Source: Chthoniobacterales bacterium (GTDB taxonomy: Bacteria; Verrucomicrobiota; Verrucomicrobiia; Chthoniobacterales; UBA10450). Taken from it: a stretch of 10,394 nucleotides of DNA. The stretch spans positions 1-10,394 of the forward strand of contig JACCTI010000068.1 in assembly GCA_013812515.1 (NCBI GenBank), read 5' to 3'. The notes below the pieces were generated by a model. That model made no database searches, was not told the DNA's origin, and saw nothing but the letters and a program-made list of their open reading frames with translations. Position numbers and translations under genes: made by a program. This document shows, one piece after another, positions 1 through 6,981 of the stretch; within the stretch, counting starts at the first letter, position 1, and each line of letters starts with the position of its first letter.

Positions 1-2259
1 CTGGAGGGTCAGCTGCACAGATTCAACACCATCATGACCGCGGTGCCGGATTTCGTCTATGAGATAAACTCCGAGGGCCGGTTTACCTATGCCAGCCAAT
101 CGCTGCTTGATTTATGGCAAATCCCCAAGGAGGACGCGATGGGGAAGAGCTTTGCTGAGCTGGACTATCCGCCGGAGCTCGCCGGCAAGCTTGATCGCCA
201 AGTCCAGCAGGTGATCGCCACGCGCCGGGTCTTGAAGGACGAAACCCCCTACACCAGCGCGAGCGGCACGCGCGAATATGAATACATCTTCTTCCCGCTT
301 TTAAGCGAGAACGGCGATGTGGAATCGGTCGCGGGAGTGACGCGTGATATCACCGAACGCAAGCAGACTGAGCAGGCGCTGCGGGAGAGCGAAGCGCGGT
401 TCCGCGCCATGTTCGAACAGGCGAGCGTCGGCATCGTGCAGATCGGAGACGGAGGCCGAATCGTCGCGGCTAACAAGGGATTCTGTGAGTTCATCGAAGT
501 CGATGAGCACGATCTCCGGCAGATGTCAGTCGGGGATGTGACCCATCCGGAGGATTTGCCACGCGAGCGGGAGTTGACGCGACGTTTGAGCGCCGGCGAA
601 ATTCCGGAGTACACACTGGAAAAGCGTTACCTGCGACCGGACGGAAGCATTCTTTGGGGAACAATGACGGCAACGTTCGTGCGCGGAAGCTTGGGCGAGT
701 CGCTCTACACTCTCGCCATCGTGCAGGCAATCGGCGACCGCAAGCGCGCGGAGGAACAGTTGCGCGTGAGCGAAGAGCGATTCCGCCAGTTTGCCGAAAA
801 TTCCGCCGACGTTTTTTGGATCGTCGACGCTAGAACGCAGCGCTTCGAATACGTGAACCCCGTCTACGAAAAGATGTGGGGGGAGCCGCGCGCAAAGGTA
901 ATGCAGGACAGCGATCACTGGCTTGAGTTGGTGCATCCCAAGGATCAGGAGATGGCGAAGGAAGCGATGCCGAAGGTGCTGGTGGGTGAAACTGCTGTAG
1001 TCGAATACCGAATCATCCGGCCCAGTGACGGCCAGACTCGCTGGATCCGCGATACAGGGTTTCCGATTTGGAACGATCAGGGTGAGATCTATCGCGTGGC
1101 CGGGGTGGCCCAGGACGTCACCGATGACAAAAAAAGAACGGAGAAATTGCGCATGACGGAGGAGCGATTCCGTTTGCTGGTCGAAGGCGCGCGTGAGTAC
1201 GCCATGTTCCTGCTCGACGTCGATAACACAATCACCTACTGGAACGCCGGTGCGGAACGGGTCTTCGGCTGGAAGGCGGAGGAGGCGATCGGCCGGAACG
1301 GCGAGTTGATCTTCACACCGGAAGATCGCGCGAATGAGGAAGAGGAAAAGGAAGTGGCGACTGCCAAAGCCGAGGGCTGCGCGACGGACCGCCGCTGGCA
1401 TCTAAGGAAAGACGGCTCGCGCGTCTGGGTTGATGGGGTGATGCGGCGTCTCGATCACGCCAACGGAGACATCCGCGGTTTCGCGAAAATTGCGCGGGAT
1501 GCGACGGAGCTGCGTAAGTCCGAAGACCAACTGCGAGAAGCGAACGAGCAGCTGGAGCGGCGCGTGCATCAGCGCACGCAAGAGCTGCAAGCGATGAACG
1601 AATCCCTGGAAGCGGAGATGACGCAGCGGCAAAATCTCGAGCGCGAGGTGCTGCAAGCTACGGAGCACGAACGGGCCCGGATCAGCCAGGATTTGCACGA
1701 CAGCATTTGCCAGGAGTTGACTGCAACTGCTTTTCTCTTGAAGTCGCAATCGAAGTCACTCGCGACGGAAAACAGCCCCGCGGCCGCAGCCCTGACGGAA
1801 GCGGCGGAGATGGTGAACGCAAATGCCGGCGCGACACGCGATCTGGCGCGTGGGTTACATCCGCTCGAGCTCGGACCGAGTGGACTGGTCGCGGCGCTGC
1901 GCGAACTTGCGGCGCGGACGAACGAATCAGTCACCTGCCGGTGTGATTGCCCGCGCTCGCTGCGTATCCAGGATGCGAGCACCGCAGTGAATCTTTATCG
2001 CATCGCGCAGGAAGCAGTAAACAATGCGTTGCGACACGCGCACGCGAACGAGATCGTGATCTGCGTCGAACGCGAACGGGACGAGATCGTCATGTCTGTT
2101 TGCGATGACGGAACGCGGCCGCCGCGATCGCGGCGGAGCAAAGGACTAGGCACGCAGATGATGAAGTACCGTGCCAGCGTGTCCAGCGGCACTTTGACGG
2201 TCGAATCGAAACGCGGCAAAGGAACCAAGGTCGAATGCCGAGTCCCGCTAAGGCCGTAG
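1..2259 (+). CDS. Multi-PAS sensor histidine kinase (NarX/DegS class, HisKA_3), 5'-truncated by the window edge
   Basis: The reading frame is open from base 1, so the gene begins upstream; the first ATG in view (34) lies inside a PAS domain. Numbering from that ATG, four PAS/PAC units occupy about 1-110, 124-240, 250-370 and 380-495. They are joined by near-repeated helical linkers (ESEARFR, VSEERFR, MTEERFR). A coiled coil at about 497-545 leads to a HisKA_3 dimerisation domain (ERARISQDLHDSICQE) with phospho-accepting His555. A GHKL ATPase domain follows, with N-box EAVNNALRHA (Asn664), a DDG motif and a GLGTQMMKYRA glycine box. No membrane segment is seen in this part, so a cytoplasmic sensor is likely, although the missing N-terminus could hold more domains. 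In this family the kinase autophosphorylates and passes phosphate to a LuxR-type regulator. The gene immediately downstream overlaps by 25 bp and is the obvious partner. The ligand cannot be read from the sequence. Confidence 0.95.
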   Translation: MEGQLHRFNTIMTAVPDFVYEINSEGRFTYASQSLLDLWQIPKEDAMGKSFAELDYPPELAGKLDRQVQQVIATRRVLKDETPYTSASGTREYEYIFFPLLSENGDVESVAGVTRDITERKQTEQALRESEARFRAMFEQASVGIVQIGDGGRIVAANKGFCEFIEVDEHDLRQMSVGDVTHPEDLPRERELTRRLSAGEIPEYTLEKRYLRPDGSILWGTMTATFVRGSLGESLYTLAIVQAIGDRKRAEEQLRVSEERFRQFAENSADVFWIVDARTQRFEYVNPVYEKMWGEPRAKVMQDSDHWLELVHPKDQEMAKEAMPKVLVGETAVVEYRIIRPSDGQTRWIRDTGFPIWNDQGEIYRVAGVAQDVTDDKKRTEKLRMTEERFRLLVEGAREYAMFLLDVDNTITYWNAGAERVFGWKAEEAIGRNGELIFTPEDRANEEEEKEVATAKAEGCATDRRWHLRKDGSRVWVDGVMRRLDHANGDIRGFAKIARDATELRKSEDQLREANEQLERRVHQRTQELQAMNESLEAEMTQRQNLEREVLQATEHERARISQDLHDSICQELTATAFLLKSQSKSLATENSPAAAALTEAAEMVNANAGATRDLARGLHPLELGPSGLVAALRELAARTNESVTCRCDCPRSLRIQDASTAVNLYRIAQEAVNNALRHAHANEIVICVERERDEIVMSVCDDGTRPPRSRRSKGLGTQMMKYRASVSSGTLTVESKRGKGTKVECRVPLRP

Positions 2260-2924
2260 AGCTGGAGGACGCTCCCGCGAAACGCCGAGTGCTGGTGGTC
2301 GACGATCACCCGCTCTTTCGAAAGGGCGTGGTGCAGTTGCTGACCGATGAGCCGGATCTCGAAGTTCGTGCGGAAGCGAACACAAGCAACGAGGCACTCG
2401 GCGCTATCCGGCGGCAGCGCTTCGATCTTGCCGTGGTCGACATTGGATTGGAAGGGAGCGCTAACGGCATCGAGCTGACCAAGTCAATCAAAGCCGAGAA
2501 GCCGGCCCTGCCCGTGCTCGTTCTCTCGATGCACGACGAGACGATCTTCGCGGAACGCGCACTCCGTGCCGGTGCTCGCGGATACGTCATGAAACGCGAG
2601 GCGCTCGACAACTTCATTCTCGCGGTCCGAACGGTTCTGCGCGGCGAGATTTTCATTAGCCAGGAGATGTCGAAACGCATGATCTTCGCGCATTTGCACG
2701 GCGGCGCAGACGCTGTGTCACCCGTTGACCGGCTGACCGATCGCGAGTTGGAGGTGCTGCAACTTATCGGGAGAGGACGCGAGGTGAAGGATATCGCGCA
2801 GGAGCTGCACCTCAGCGCGAAAACCGTGGAAGCGCACCGTGCACACATCAAAGAGAAGCTTAATCTCTCGAACGCGCGGGCCGTCGCGCGCTTCGCCGTG
2901 CAGTGGGTGGATCAGCAGCGCTAG
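2235..2924 (+). CDS. Two-component response regulator, NarL/FixJ (LuxR) family
   Basis: This 229-residue protein has the usual length for the family. The receiver domain (about 17-135) shows the acidic pair Asp23/Asp24 in VLVVDDHPLF, the phosphoacceptor Asp69 in LAVVDIGL, Ser98 and Lys120. The C-terminal LuxR helix-turn-helix (about 165-225) contains LTDRELEVLQLIGRG and the recognition-helix motif LSAKTVEAHRAHIKEKL. It is a DNA-binding transcription regulator activated by phosphorylation. The ATG at 2235 is preceded by AAGG four bases upstream and lies inside the end of the kinase gene, so translation is probably coupled. A non-conserved 16-residue tail precedes the receiver. The cognate kinase is almost certainly the overlapping HisKA_3 kinase, since this kinase class normally pairs with this regulator class. 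The target genes are unknown. Confidence 0.95.
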   Translation: MPSPAKAVELEDAPAKRRVLVVDDHPLFRKGVVQLLTDEPDLEVRAEANTSNEALGAIRRQRFDLAVVDIGLEGSANGIELTKSIKAEKPALPVLVLSMHDETIFAERALRAGARGYVMKREALDNFILAVRTVLRGEIFISQEMSKRMIFAHLHGGADAVSPVDRLTDRELEVLQLIGRGREVKDIAQELHLSAKTVEAHRAHIKEKLNLSNARAVARFAVQWVDQQR

Positions 2925-2942
2925 GCTGAAACGCGCTCGGCC

Positions 2943-3296
2943 TTAGACGTTGATGACGTGCTCGAAAGCACGATCCAACTCGTCCGGCGTGAGAGGCTTC
3001 GCCAGGTGCTGGAGAAATCCGGCTTCTTTGCTGCGCGCGCGATCGGCATCTGTATCGTAACCGCTCATCGCAATGGCTTTGACTGTTCGCAACATGCGAA
3101 GCTCGCGCAGGAGTTCCCAGCCGGTTCCATCGGGAAGGCCGATATCGCTCAGGAGCAGATCAAACCTCACACTCTCCGCGAGCCTGCGCGCGCTGGTTAC
3201 GTCCGCCGCAACGTGCACCTTGTAACCACGAAGACATAAGTAGCGTGCAATTGCCTGCGCGGTGCTTTCGTGGTCCTCCACCAGGAGGATCGACAT
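2943..3296 (-). CDS. Stand-alone response-regulator receiver protein
   Basis: This is a CheY-like single-domain protein with no output domain. From the chosen ATG (MSILLVEDHES) it has 117 residues. It shows the acidic pair Glu7/Asp8, the phosphoacceptor Asp51 in LLLSDIGLPDG, Ser78 in AMSGYD and Lys100 in LAKPLTPDE, so it should be phosphorylatable. An upstream in-frame ATG at 3338 would add 14 residues (MVVECSSGSACSRR). I preferred the inner start because receiver domains of this type commonly begin right at the first beta strand; neither start has a clear Shine-Dalgarno sequence. It is convergent with the LuxR-type regulator, 18 bp apart, and not in its operon. Such proteins act by phosphorelay or protein-protein contact. 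The neighbouring multi-PAS kinase is a possible phosphate donor, but that is inference. Confidence 0.9.
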   Translation of the reverse strand: MSILLVEDHESTAQAIARYLCLRGYKVHVAADVTSARRLAESVRFDLLLSDIGLPDGTGWELLRELRMLRTVKAIAMSGYDTDADRARSKEAGFLQHLAKPLTPDELDRAFEHVINV

Positions 3297-3338
3297 TCTG
3301 CGAGAGCAGGCTGACCCGGACGAACACTCAACGACCAT

Positions 3339-3524
3339 GTTTAGAGTCTTCGGATTTCGCCGGTCTTATCATGAACTATTAAGTATCGGCGATTAATCGA
3401 GACGCGGACGTGAGGCAGTGCGAGGAAAGAGCTCCAGAGGTAAGGAATTTGCGTATGCGGCAGCGCGCCGCTGGCCCGATTGCCAATTGTGGCGATTCTC
3501 GCGTTCACTCAGTCCCCTTCAGGC
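3339..3524. other. Intergenic region between divergent genes, with a 10-bp palindrome
   Basis: This stretch separates the minus-strand receiver gene from the plus-strand hypothetical gene and probably carries promoters for both. It contains the least GC-rich patch nearby (about 3365-3398) and a perfect palindrome CGATTAATCG at 3390-3399, which could be an operator. I could not assign -35/-10 boxes with confidence. A short open frame starting at the ATG at 3455 (46 codons) has no coding character I trust. Confidence 0.35.
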
Positions 3525-3815
3525 ATGCCTTTTCTCCATCGCAATCTCGGGCCGGTGCCCATCGAATCTCTTCCCGCTACGCAGCGTAAAGAGGTCGAGG
3601 AATATCTAAGGGCGCATCCCCTCTCGCCCGCGGGCCGATTGCGCCCGCGAATCGGGCGACACGGAGAAAATTGGATTGCACTGCTGGGGCCTTCCCTCGC
3701 CGATGGCAAGGTCGGCTTCGGTTCGTCACCCACGAATGCGCTCCAGGCGTTCAATCGTGGTTTCGGCCGCGCAACCGAAGCCCCGCCCGCCGCGGGCGTC
3801 TATCCGGATCCGTAG
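3525..3815 (+). CDS. Small hypothetical protein
   Basis: I do not recognise a named family. The protein is 96 residues from the ATG at 3525; a TTG at 3480 would add 15 residues that look less protein-like. It is soluble, with no signal peptide or membrane segment. The middle (about 45-77) reads as one compact motif: GENWIALLGPSL, then GKVGFGSSPTNALQAFNRGF. A Trp-containing strand, a short polar turn, a GFG strand and an 'SPxxAL..F' helix is a pattern seen in several small uncharacterised proteins. The C-terminus is Pro/Ala-rich. Codon use is strongly GC3-rich, like that of the neighbouring genes, which supports a real gene. It is convergent with the sigma factor gene, 33 bp apart. No function is proposed. 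Confidence 0.6.
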   Translation: MPFLHRNLGPVPIESLPATQRKEVEEYLRAHPLSPAGRLRPRIGRHGENWIALLGPSLADGKVGFGSSPTNALQAFNRGFGRATEAPPAAGVYPDP

Positions 3816-3848
3816 CCACGCGGATCTACTCAGCGCGCCTAACAAGCG

Positions 3849-4454
3849 TCAAATTTTGCTGCGCTGCGCGCGAACGCTGGTCGACAACTTCCGCAGCCCC
3901 AGCTCGAGGCGCGTCTTCACAGTGCCGAGTGGAGTGCCGGTTTTGGCGGCGATTTCCCGATGGCTCAGACCACTGAAAAAGGAAAGCTTCACCGCCTCGG
4001 CCTGATATTCGGGCAGACGCTCGATCTCCGTCTCGAGGAAGTGCCGGATATCCGCTGCCGACGTGTCTTCGTCCGTGCAACTGCGCAACCAGGAGCGCGG
4101 CTCGGTTTCTACATAAAGTTCGAACCGGTCCTTGGCACGCGCGTAAGCAGAGCGACGGCGCACCCGATCAATCGCGCGCCGACGGGCAATGGTCACAAGC
4201 CAGCCAAGTGGTTTGCCGAGCGCGGCGGAATAGCTGCCGGCTTCCTTCCAAATTTGGAGGATGCTTTCCTGGAGAACATCGTCGGCTTCCGCATCATCCT
4301 GCAGAACCTGATAGATAATCTTCTTCAACGTCTTGGCGTGACGATCGTAGAGCGCTGCGATTGCGCGATCTTTGCGATCGACAATGCTTTGCATGAGGGA
4401 CTCGTCCGAGGGCCCAAAGCTAAGACTCCCGGAATCGAGGGCGGGTGCGATCAT
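3849..4454 (-). CDS. ECF-type RNA polymerase sigma factor (sigma-70 family)
   Basis: From the ATG at 4454 this is a 201-residue protein, typical of ECF sigma factors. Region 2 (about 33-102) contains ALYDRHAKTLKKIIYQVL, then DDAEADDVLQESILQIWKEAGSY and the DNA-melting/-10 part WLVTIARRRAIDRVRRR. Region 4 (about 147-195) contains IERLPEYQAEAVKLSFF and the helix-turn-helix GLSHREIAAKTGTPLGTVKTRL. The overall pattern is close to the SigK-like group (LYDRHA, AWL.TIARxRAIDR). The GTG at 4575-4577 would extend the protein by 41 residues, but that overlaps the upstream Cys-rich gene and is unlike sigma N-termini. ECF factors are normally held by an anti-sigma protein encoded next door. None is seen: downstream is a convergent hypothetical gene, and upstream is the small Cys-rich protein, 71 bp away on the same strand and possibly co-transcribed. 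Confidence 0.92.
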   Translation of the reverse strand: MIAPALDSGSLSFGPSDESLMQSIVDRKDRAIAALYDRHAKTLKKIIYQVLQDDAEADDVLQESILQIWKEAGSYSAALGKPLGWLVTIARRRAIDRVRRRSAYARAKDRFELYVETEPRSWLRSCTDEDTSAADIRHFLETEIERLPEYQAEAVKLSFFSGLSHREIAAKTGTPLGTVKTRLELGLRKLSTSVRAQRSKI

Positions 4455-4525
4455 GATTGATAGGCGGCTTGGATGTGAGATGCGCTCTTCGCGCGAGTTG
4501 CTTTGTCGCTTTGGAGGATCCGCTC

Positions 4526-4789
4526 TCAATCGCGCCACGCTTTGCGCGAGACAAGCGCGTTCGCCGGGGTGACCCACTCATCAGGTGTGCCCGGGCAGCC
4601 GTCAGTGGGACAATGCAAACGGACCTGGCCTCGCCCGGTGATTGAGACTTCGATTTGCCGCCCGGTTAAGTCGCGATCGCACAGAATACACAAGCGTCGG
4701 TCATCCAGTGATCGCCAGGTGTGGTGCGAATCGCCCTTGCGCAACGCCGCCAATCGTTCGTCGAGTGGCAACTGTTGGCGGCCGGGCAT
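4526..4789 (-). CDS. Small Cys-rich protein, putative zinc ribbon, upstream of the ECF sigma gene
   Basis: No named family is recognised. The ATG at 4789 gives 87 residues; a TTG two codons upstream (4795) is an alternative. Two cysteine pairs stand out: Cys34-Ile-Leu-Cys37 and Cys60-Pro-Thr-Asp-Gly-Cys65 (CX2C followed 22 residues later by CX4C), as in a four-Cys zinc ribbon. Between them is a beta-rich segment, TGRQIEVSITGRGQVRLH. The N-terminal part, LDERLAALRKGDSHHTWRSLDDRR, is charged and helical with a His-His pair. There is no signal peptide or membrane segment. It lies on the same strand as the sigma factor and ends 71 bp before it, so it may share its transcript. A redox- or zinc-responsive partner of the sigma factor is one idea, but nothing in the sequence proves it; zinc-binding anti-sigma factors (ZAS) use an HX3CX2C motif, which is absent. 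The organised Cys spacing argues against a chance frame. Confidence 0.72.
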   Translation of the reverse strand: MPGRQQLPLDERLAALRKGDSHHTWRSLDDRRLCILCDRDLTGRQIEVSITGRGQVRLHCPTDGCPGTPDEWVTPANALVSRKAWRD

Positions 4790-4955
4790 GCGCAAGGCTC
4801 AACTACCGCGAAACGCTCTACAATCGGGAGCGCGCCTGCTGGTTGGCTAGGACAAATCCTTAGGAGTGAAGGGGATGCGAGCGCTATTTACCAGGCCCGA
4901 ACCGCGCGCAGGCAATGGGGAATTCTGTGCGGGATGGACTACATTCCCGAATCTC
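4790..4955. promoter_or_regulatory. Divergent control region of ftsY and the Cys-rich gene
   Basis: This gap lies between two divergent genes. On the plus strand a -10-like TACAAT is at 4819-4824, with no good -35 at the right distance. A strong AGGAG at 4862-4866 stands 8 bases before an ATG at 4875 in the ftsY frame. A 6-bp inverted repeat, GGGAAT/ATTCCC, lies at 4918-4923 and 4943-4948, and a TACATT at 4940-4945 precedes the preferred ftsY ATG by ten bases. These are readings by eye, not established sites. Confidence 0.35.
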
Positions 4956-5810
4956 ATGGCGATGAACTTCTTTAAATCGCTCGTGCAGAAATTCACGGGC
5001 AAGCCGGTCGATTGGGACGAATTGGAGGAAGCGCTGATTCGCGCCGATCTCGGCGTGCCGATGACGTTGCGCATTGTCTCCGCTCTGCAAGAACGCGCGC
5101 AGACCTCTACGATCACCGCCAACGACGTTGCTGAAGTGGCACGGGACGAAATCGCGCGCGTGCTCCCGATGGCGCCACCGCTGATTCGACCACTACCTGC
5201 GGGCCCGAAAGTAATCCTTGTGGTAGGTGTGAATGGCACCGGGAAGACGACGTCCACCGCGAAGCTCGCGTACTACTTAAAGACCCGGCGGCATAGCGTT
5301 CTCTTGGCCGCGGCGGACACATTTCGGGCCGCCGCCATCGAGCAACTCGGCGTTTGGGCGGATCGCATCGGTGTGGAGATGATCCGCGGCCAGTACCATT
5401 CCGACCCGGCTGCGCTTTGTTACGATGCCTACCAGGCGGCGGATCGGCAGGACATCGAGTTTCTGCTTTGTGACACCGCCGGGCGTCTCCACACCAAGAG
5501 CAATCTCATGGCGGAGCTCGACAAGGTGAAACGCAGCATCGCCAAGCACGACACGAAAGCGCCGCATGAGACGCTCCTGGTTGTCGATGCCACCACCGGC
5601 AGCAATGCGTTATCGCAAGCGCGCGAATTTCACCAGGCCGTCGGCTTGACGGGCCTCATCGTGACGAAGCTCGATGGCAGCGGAAAAGGCGGAGTCGTGA
5701 TTGCGATTCAGAACGAGCTTGGATTGCCGACGCGCTTTGTGGGCACGGGTGAAAAACTTGAAGACCTCGAGGCGTTCGACGGCCGCGAGTTCATCGCGAA
5801 AATGTTGTGA
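4956..5810 (+). CDS. ftsY: Signal recognition particle receptor FtsY (SRP GTPase)
   Basis: FtsY docks the SRP-ribosome complex at the inner membrane for co-translational protein insertion. From the ATG at 4956 it has 284 residues: a short N-domain (WDELEEALIRADLG at about 20-33) and a complete NG GTPase. Motifs are P-loop GVNGTGKT (91-98), DTFRAAAIEQL (121-131), DTAGR (173-177), TKLDGSGKGG (237-246) and the closing VGTGEKLEDLEAFDGREF. The canonical TKLDGTAKGG is thus altered at two residues. The C-terminal ending LEAFD..EF is that of FtsY rather than Ffh, and no M-domain follows. There is no long acidic A-domain; membrane contact probably uses the N-terminal amphipathic NFFKSLVQKF. An ATG at 4875 with a good ribosome site (AGGAG at 4862-4866) would add 27 residues that look unlike FtsY, so the start is undecided. 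Downstream is a repeat-bearing spacer and then the opp operon. Confidence 0.95.
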   Translation: MAMNFFKSLVQKFTGKPVDWDELEEALIRADLGVPMTLRIVSALQERAQTSTITANDVAEVARDEIARVLPMAPPLIRPLPAGPKVILVVGVNGTGKTTSTAKLAYYLKTRRHSVLLAAADTFRAAAIEQLGVWADRIGVEMIRGQYHSDPAALCYDAYQAADRQDIEFLLCDTAGRLHTKSNLMAELDKVKRSIAKHDTKAPHETLLVVDATTGSNALSQAREFHQAVGLTGLIVTKLDGSGKGGVVIAIQNELGLPTRFVGTGEKLEDLEAFDGREFIAKML

Positions 5811-5825
5811 TGCGCGCGCGCGCGC
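5811..5825. repeat. Alternating purine-pyrimidine (CG)n run just after the ftsY stop
   Basis: Immediately after the ftsY stop codon comes a T followed by seven GC dinucleotides, a perfectly alternating run of 15 bases. Such runs can adopt Z-DNA under supercoiling and are prone to length change. It directly precedes the inverted-repeat pair at 5834-5959. Confidence 0.6.
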
Positions 5826-5833
5826 TCGCGTGT

Positions 5834-5959
5834 GTCATCCCGAGTCGCGGAGACGACGAGGGACCTCACAACCGGAGCCTATAGTGTTTCAACCGACGCA
5901 GGCGTGATCCAGCAGTGGTGTCAGTGCGGTCCTTCGCTGGCATCGCAGCTCAGGATGAC
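5834..5959. repeat. Inverted-repeat pair (GTCATCC-GAG type) between ftsY and oppB
   Basis: Two arms in opposite orientation, 5834-5867 and 5928-5959, share the same order of blocks. The left arm has GTCATCCCGAG, then a variable GC-rich middle, then GAGGGACC. The right arm read on the other strand has GTCATCCTGAG, a variable middle, then GAAGGACC. The outer 11-base blocks differ at one position, so the unit can form a long hairpin with a loop of about 60 bases. I recall similar 'GTCATCCTGAG...AAGGACC' units scattered between genes in soil-bacterial genomes, but have not checked this. It could also end ftsY transcription by a long stem, although no T-tract follows. No gene is seen in the 5811-6024 spacer. 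Confidence 0.75.
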
Positions 5960-6024
5960 GAATTTATGCACGCCTTTCGGAACACGGTAGCAAATCCCCC
6001 ACGCGCGCGGCACACTGAACACCG

Positions 6025-6960
6025 ATGCTTCGCTTCATTGTCGGTCGCCTGCTCCAGATGATTCCGGTTCTGCTCATCATCGCGACGCTCACGTTCTTCA
6101 TGATCCGCCTGGCGCCGGGCGGGCCCTTCGACGCGGAAAAAAGTGTTTCACCGGAGATCCGCAAAAACCTCGAGCGCTACTATCACATGGTGAACGCCGA
6201 CGGGACGCCTCGCAGTCTCTGGCTGCAACTTGGCGATTACCTCAGAAATCTCGCGCGCGGTGATCTCGGCCCGTCATCGAAGTATTCGAGCCGCACCGTG
6301 AACGAACTGATTGCGGAGTCATTCCCCATCTCCGCGGAGCTCGCGTTTTGGTCTTTGCTCCTCGCGCTGGCGTTGGGATTGCCGGCCGGCATCATCGCTT
6401 CGCTCCGGCCAAACAGCCCGAGCGATTACATTCCGAGTTCGTTCGCGATGGCCGGGATCTCCGTGCCCAATTTCGTCATCGGGCCGCTGCTCGTTCTTTT
6501 CTTCGCACTTAAACTTCAGTGGGTGCGCGTGGCCGGCTGGGACGACTGGATCGACCGCATCCTGCCATCGATCACTCTTGGATTACTCTATGCTGCTTAC
6601 CTTGCGCGGCTCACGCGCGGTGGAATGCTCGAAATTCTTTCGCAGGATTTCATCCGCACCGCCCGCGCGAAAGGCGCGTCGTCTCTGCGCGTTATCCTGA
6701 AACATGCGCTCCGTGGCGGGCTCGTGCCGGTCGTGAGTTATCTGGGTCCGGCCGTAGCTGGGCTAGTGACCGGCTCCTTCGTGGTGGAAAGCATCTTTCA
6801 GATTCCGGGACTCGGGCGTTACTTTGTTAACGCCGCGTTTAACCGCGACTACACGATGGTTCTGGGCGCGGTGCTGTTCTACGCCGCGCTCATCGTGCTC
6901 TTCAACCTCGTCGTCGACGTCGTCCTCGTCTGGATGGATCCGAAGCAGAAATTTGCATGA
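6025..6960 (+). CDS. oppB: Peptide ABC transporter permease, OppB/DppB type
   Basis: This 311-residue inner-membrane protein has the family's usual length. It begins with a membrane helix at about 8-28 (RLLQMIPVLLIIATLTFFMI) followed by the family signature RLAPGGPFD. A periplasmic loop (about 32-100) contains the conserved LARGDLG, and five more hydrophobic segments follow. The cytoplasmic EAA loop (about 210-232: QDFIRTARAKGASSLRVILKHAL) is the docking site for the ATPase subunits. The ending FQIPGLGRYFVNAAFNRDYTMVLG and DPKQKF is typical. It should form a heterodimer with the oppC product to make the pore for oligopeptides or dipeptides; substrate cannot be read from the permease. The ATG lacks a visible Shine-Dalgarno sequence. 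It is the first gene of an operon with oppC, oppD, msrB and oppF; no oppA-like binding-protein gene precedes it. Confidence 0.95.
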   Translation: MLRFIVGRLLQMIPVLLIIATLTFFMIRLAPGGPFDAEKSVSPEIRKNLERYYHMVNADGTPRSLWLQLGDYLRNLARGDLGPSSKYSSRTVNELIAESFPISAELAFWSLLLALALGLPAGIIASLRPNSPSDYIPSSFAMAGISVPNFVIGPLLVLFFALKLQWVRVAGWDDWIDRILPSITLGLLYAAYLARLTRGGMLEILSQDFIRTARAKGASSLRVILKHALRGGLVPVVSYLGPAVAGLVTGSFVVESIFQIPGLGRYFVNAAFNRDYTMVLGAVLFYAALIVLFNLVVDVVLVWMDPKQKFA

Positions 6961-6981
6961 GCATGTCCGGTCAGCGATTTC

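Noticed and set aside
526..1401. Long antisense open frame (291 codons) opposite the kinase
   Set aside because: It lies wholly within the PAS-kinase gene, and its translation lacks domain features. It is the expected shadow of a GC-rich gene.
3418..3609. 63-codon plus-strand frame overlapping the small hypothetical gene
   Set aside because: It is in a different frame from the better-supported 3525 gene, and its translation is Ser/Arg-rich with no motif.
4455..4577. 41-residue N-terminal extension of the sigma factor from the GTG at 4575-4577
   Set aside because: It overlaps the end of the Cys-rich gene, and its sequence does not resemble sigma N-termini.
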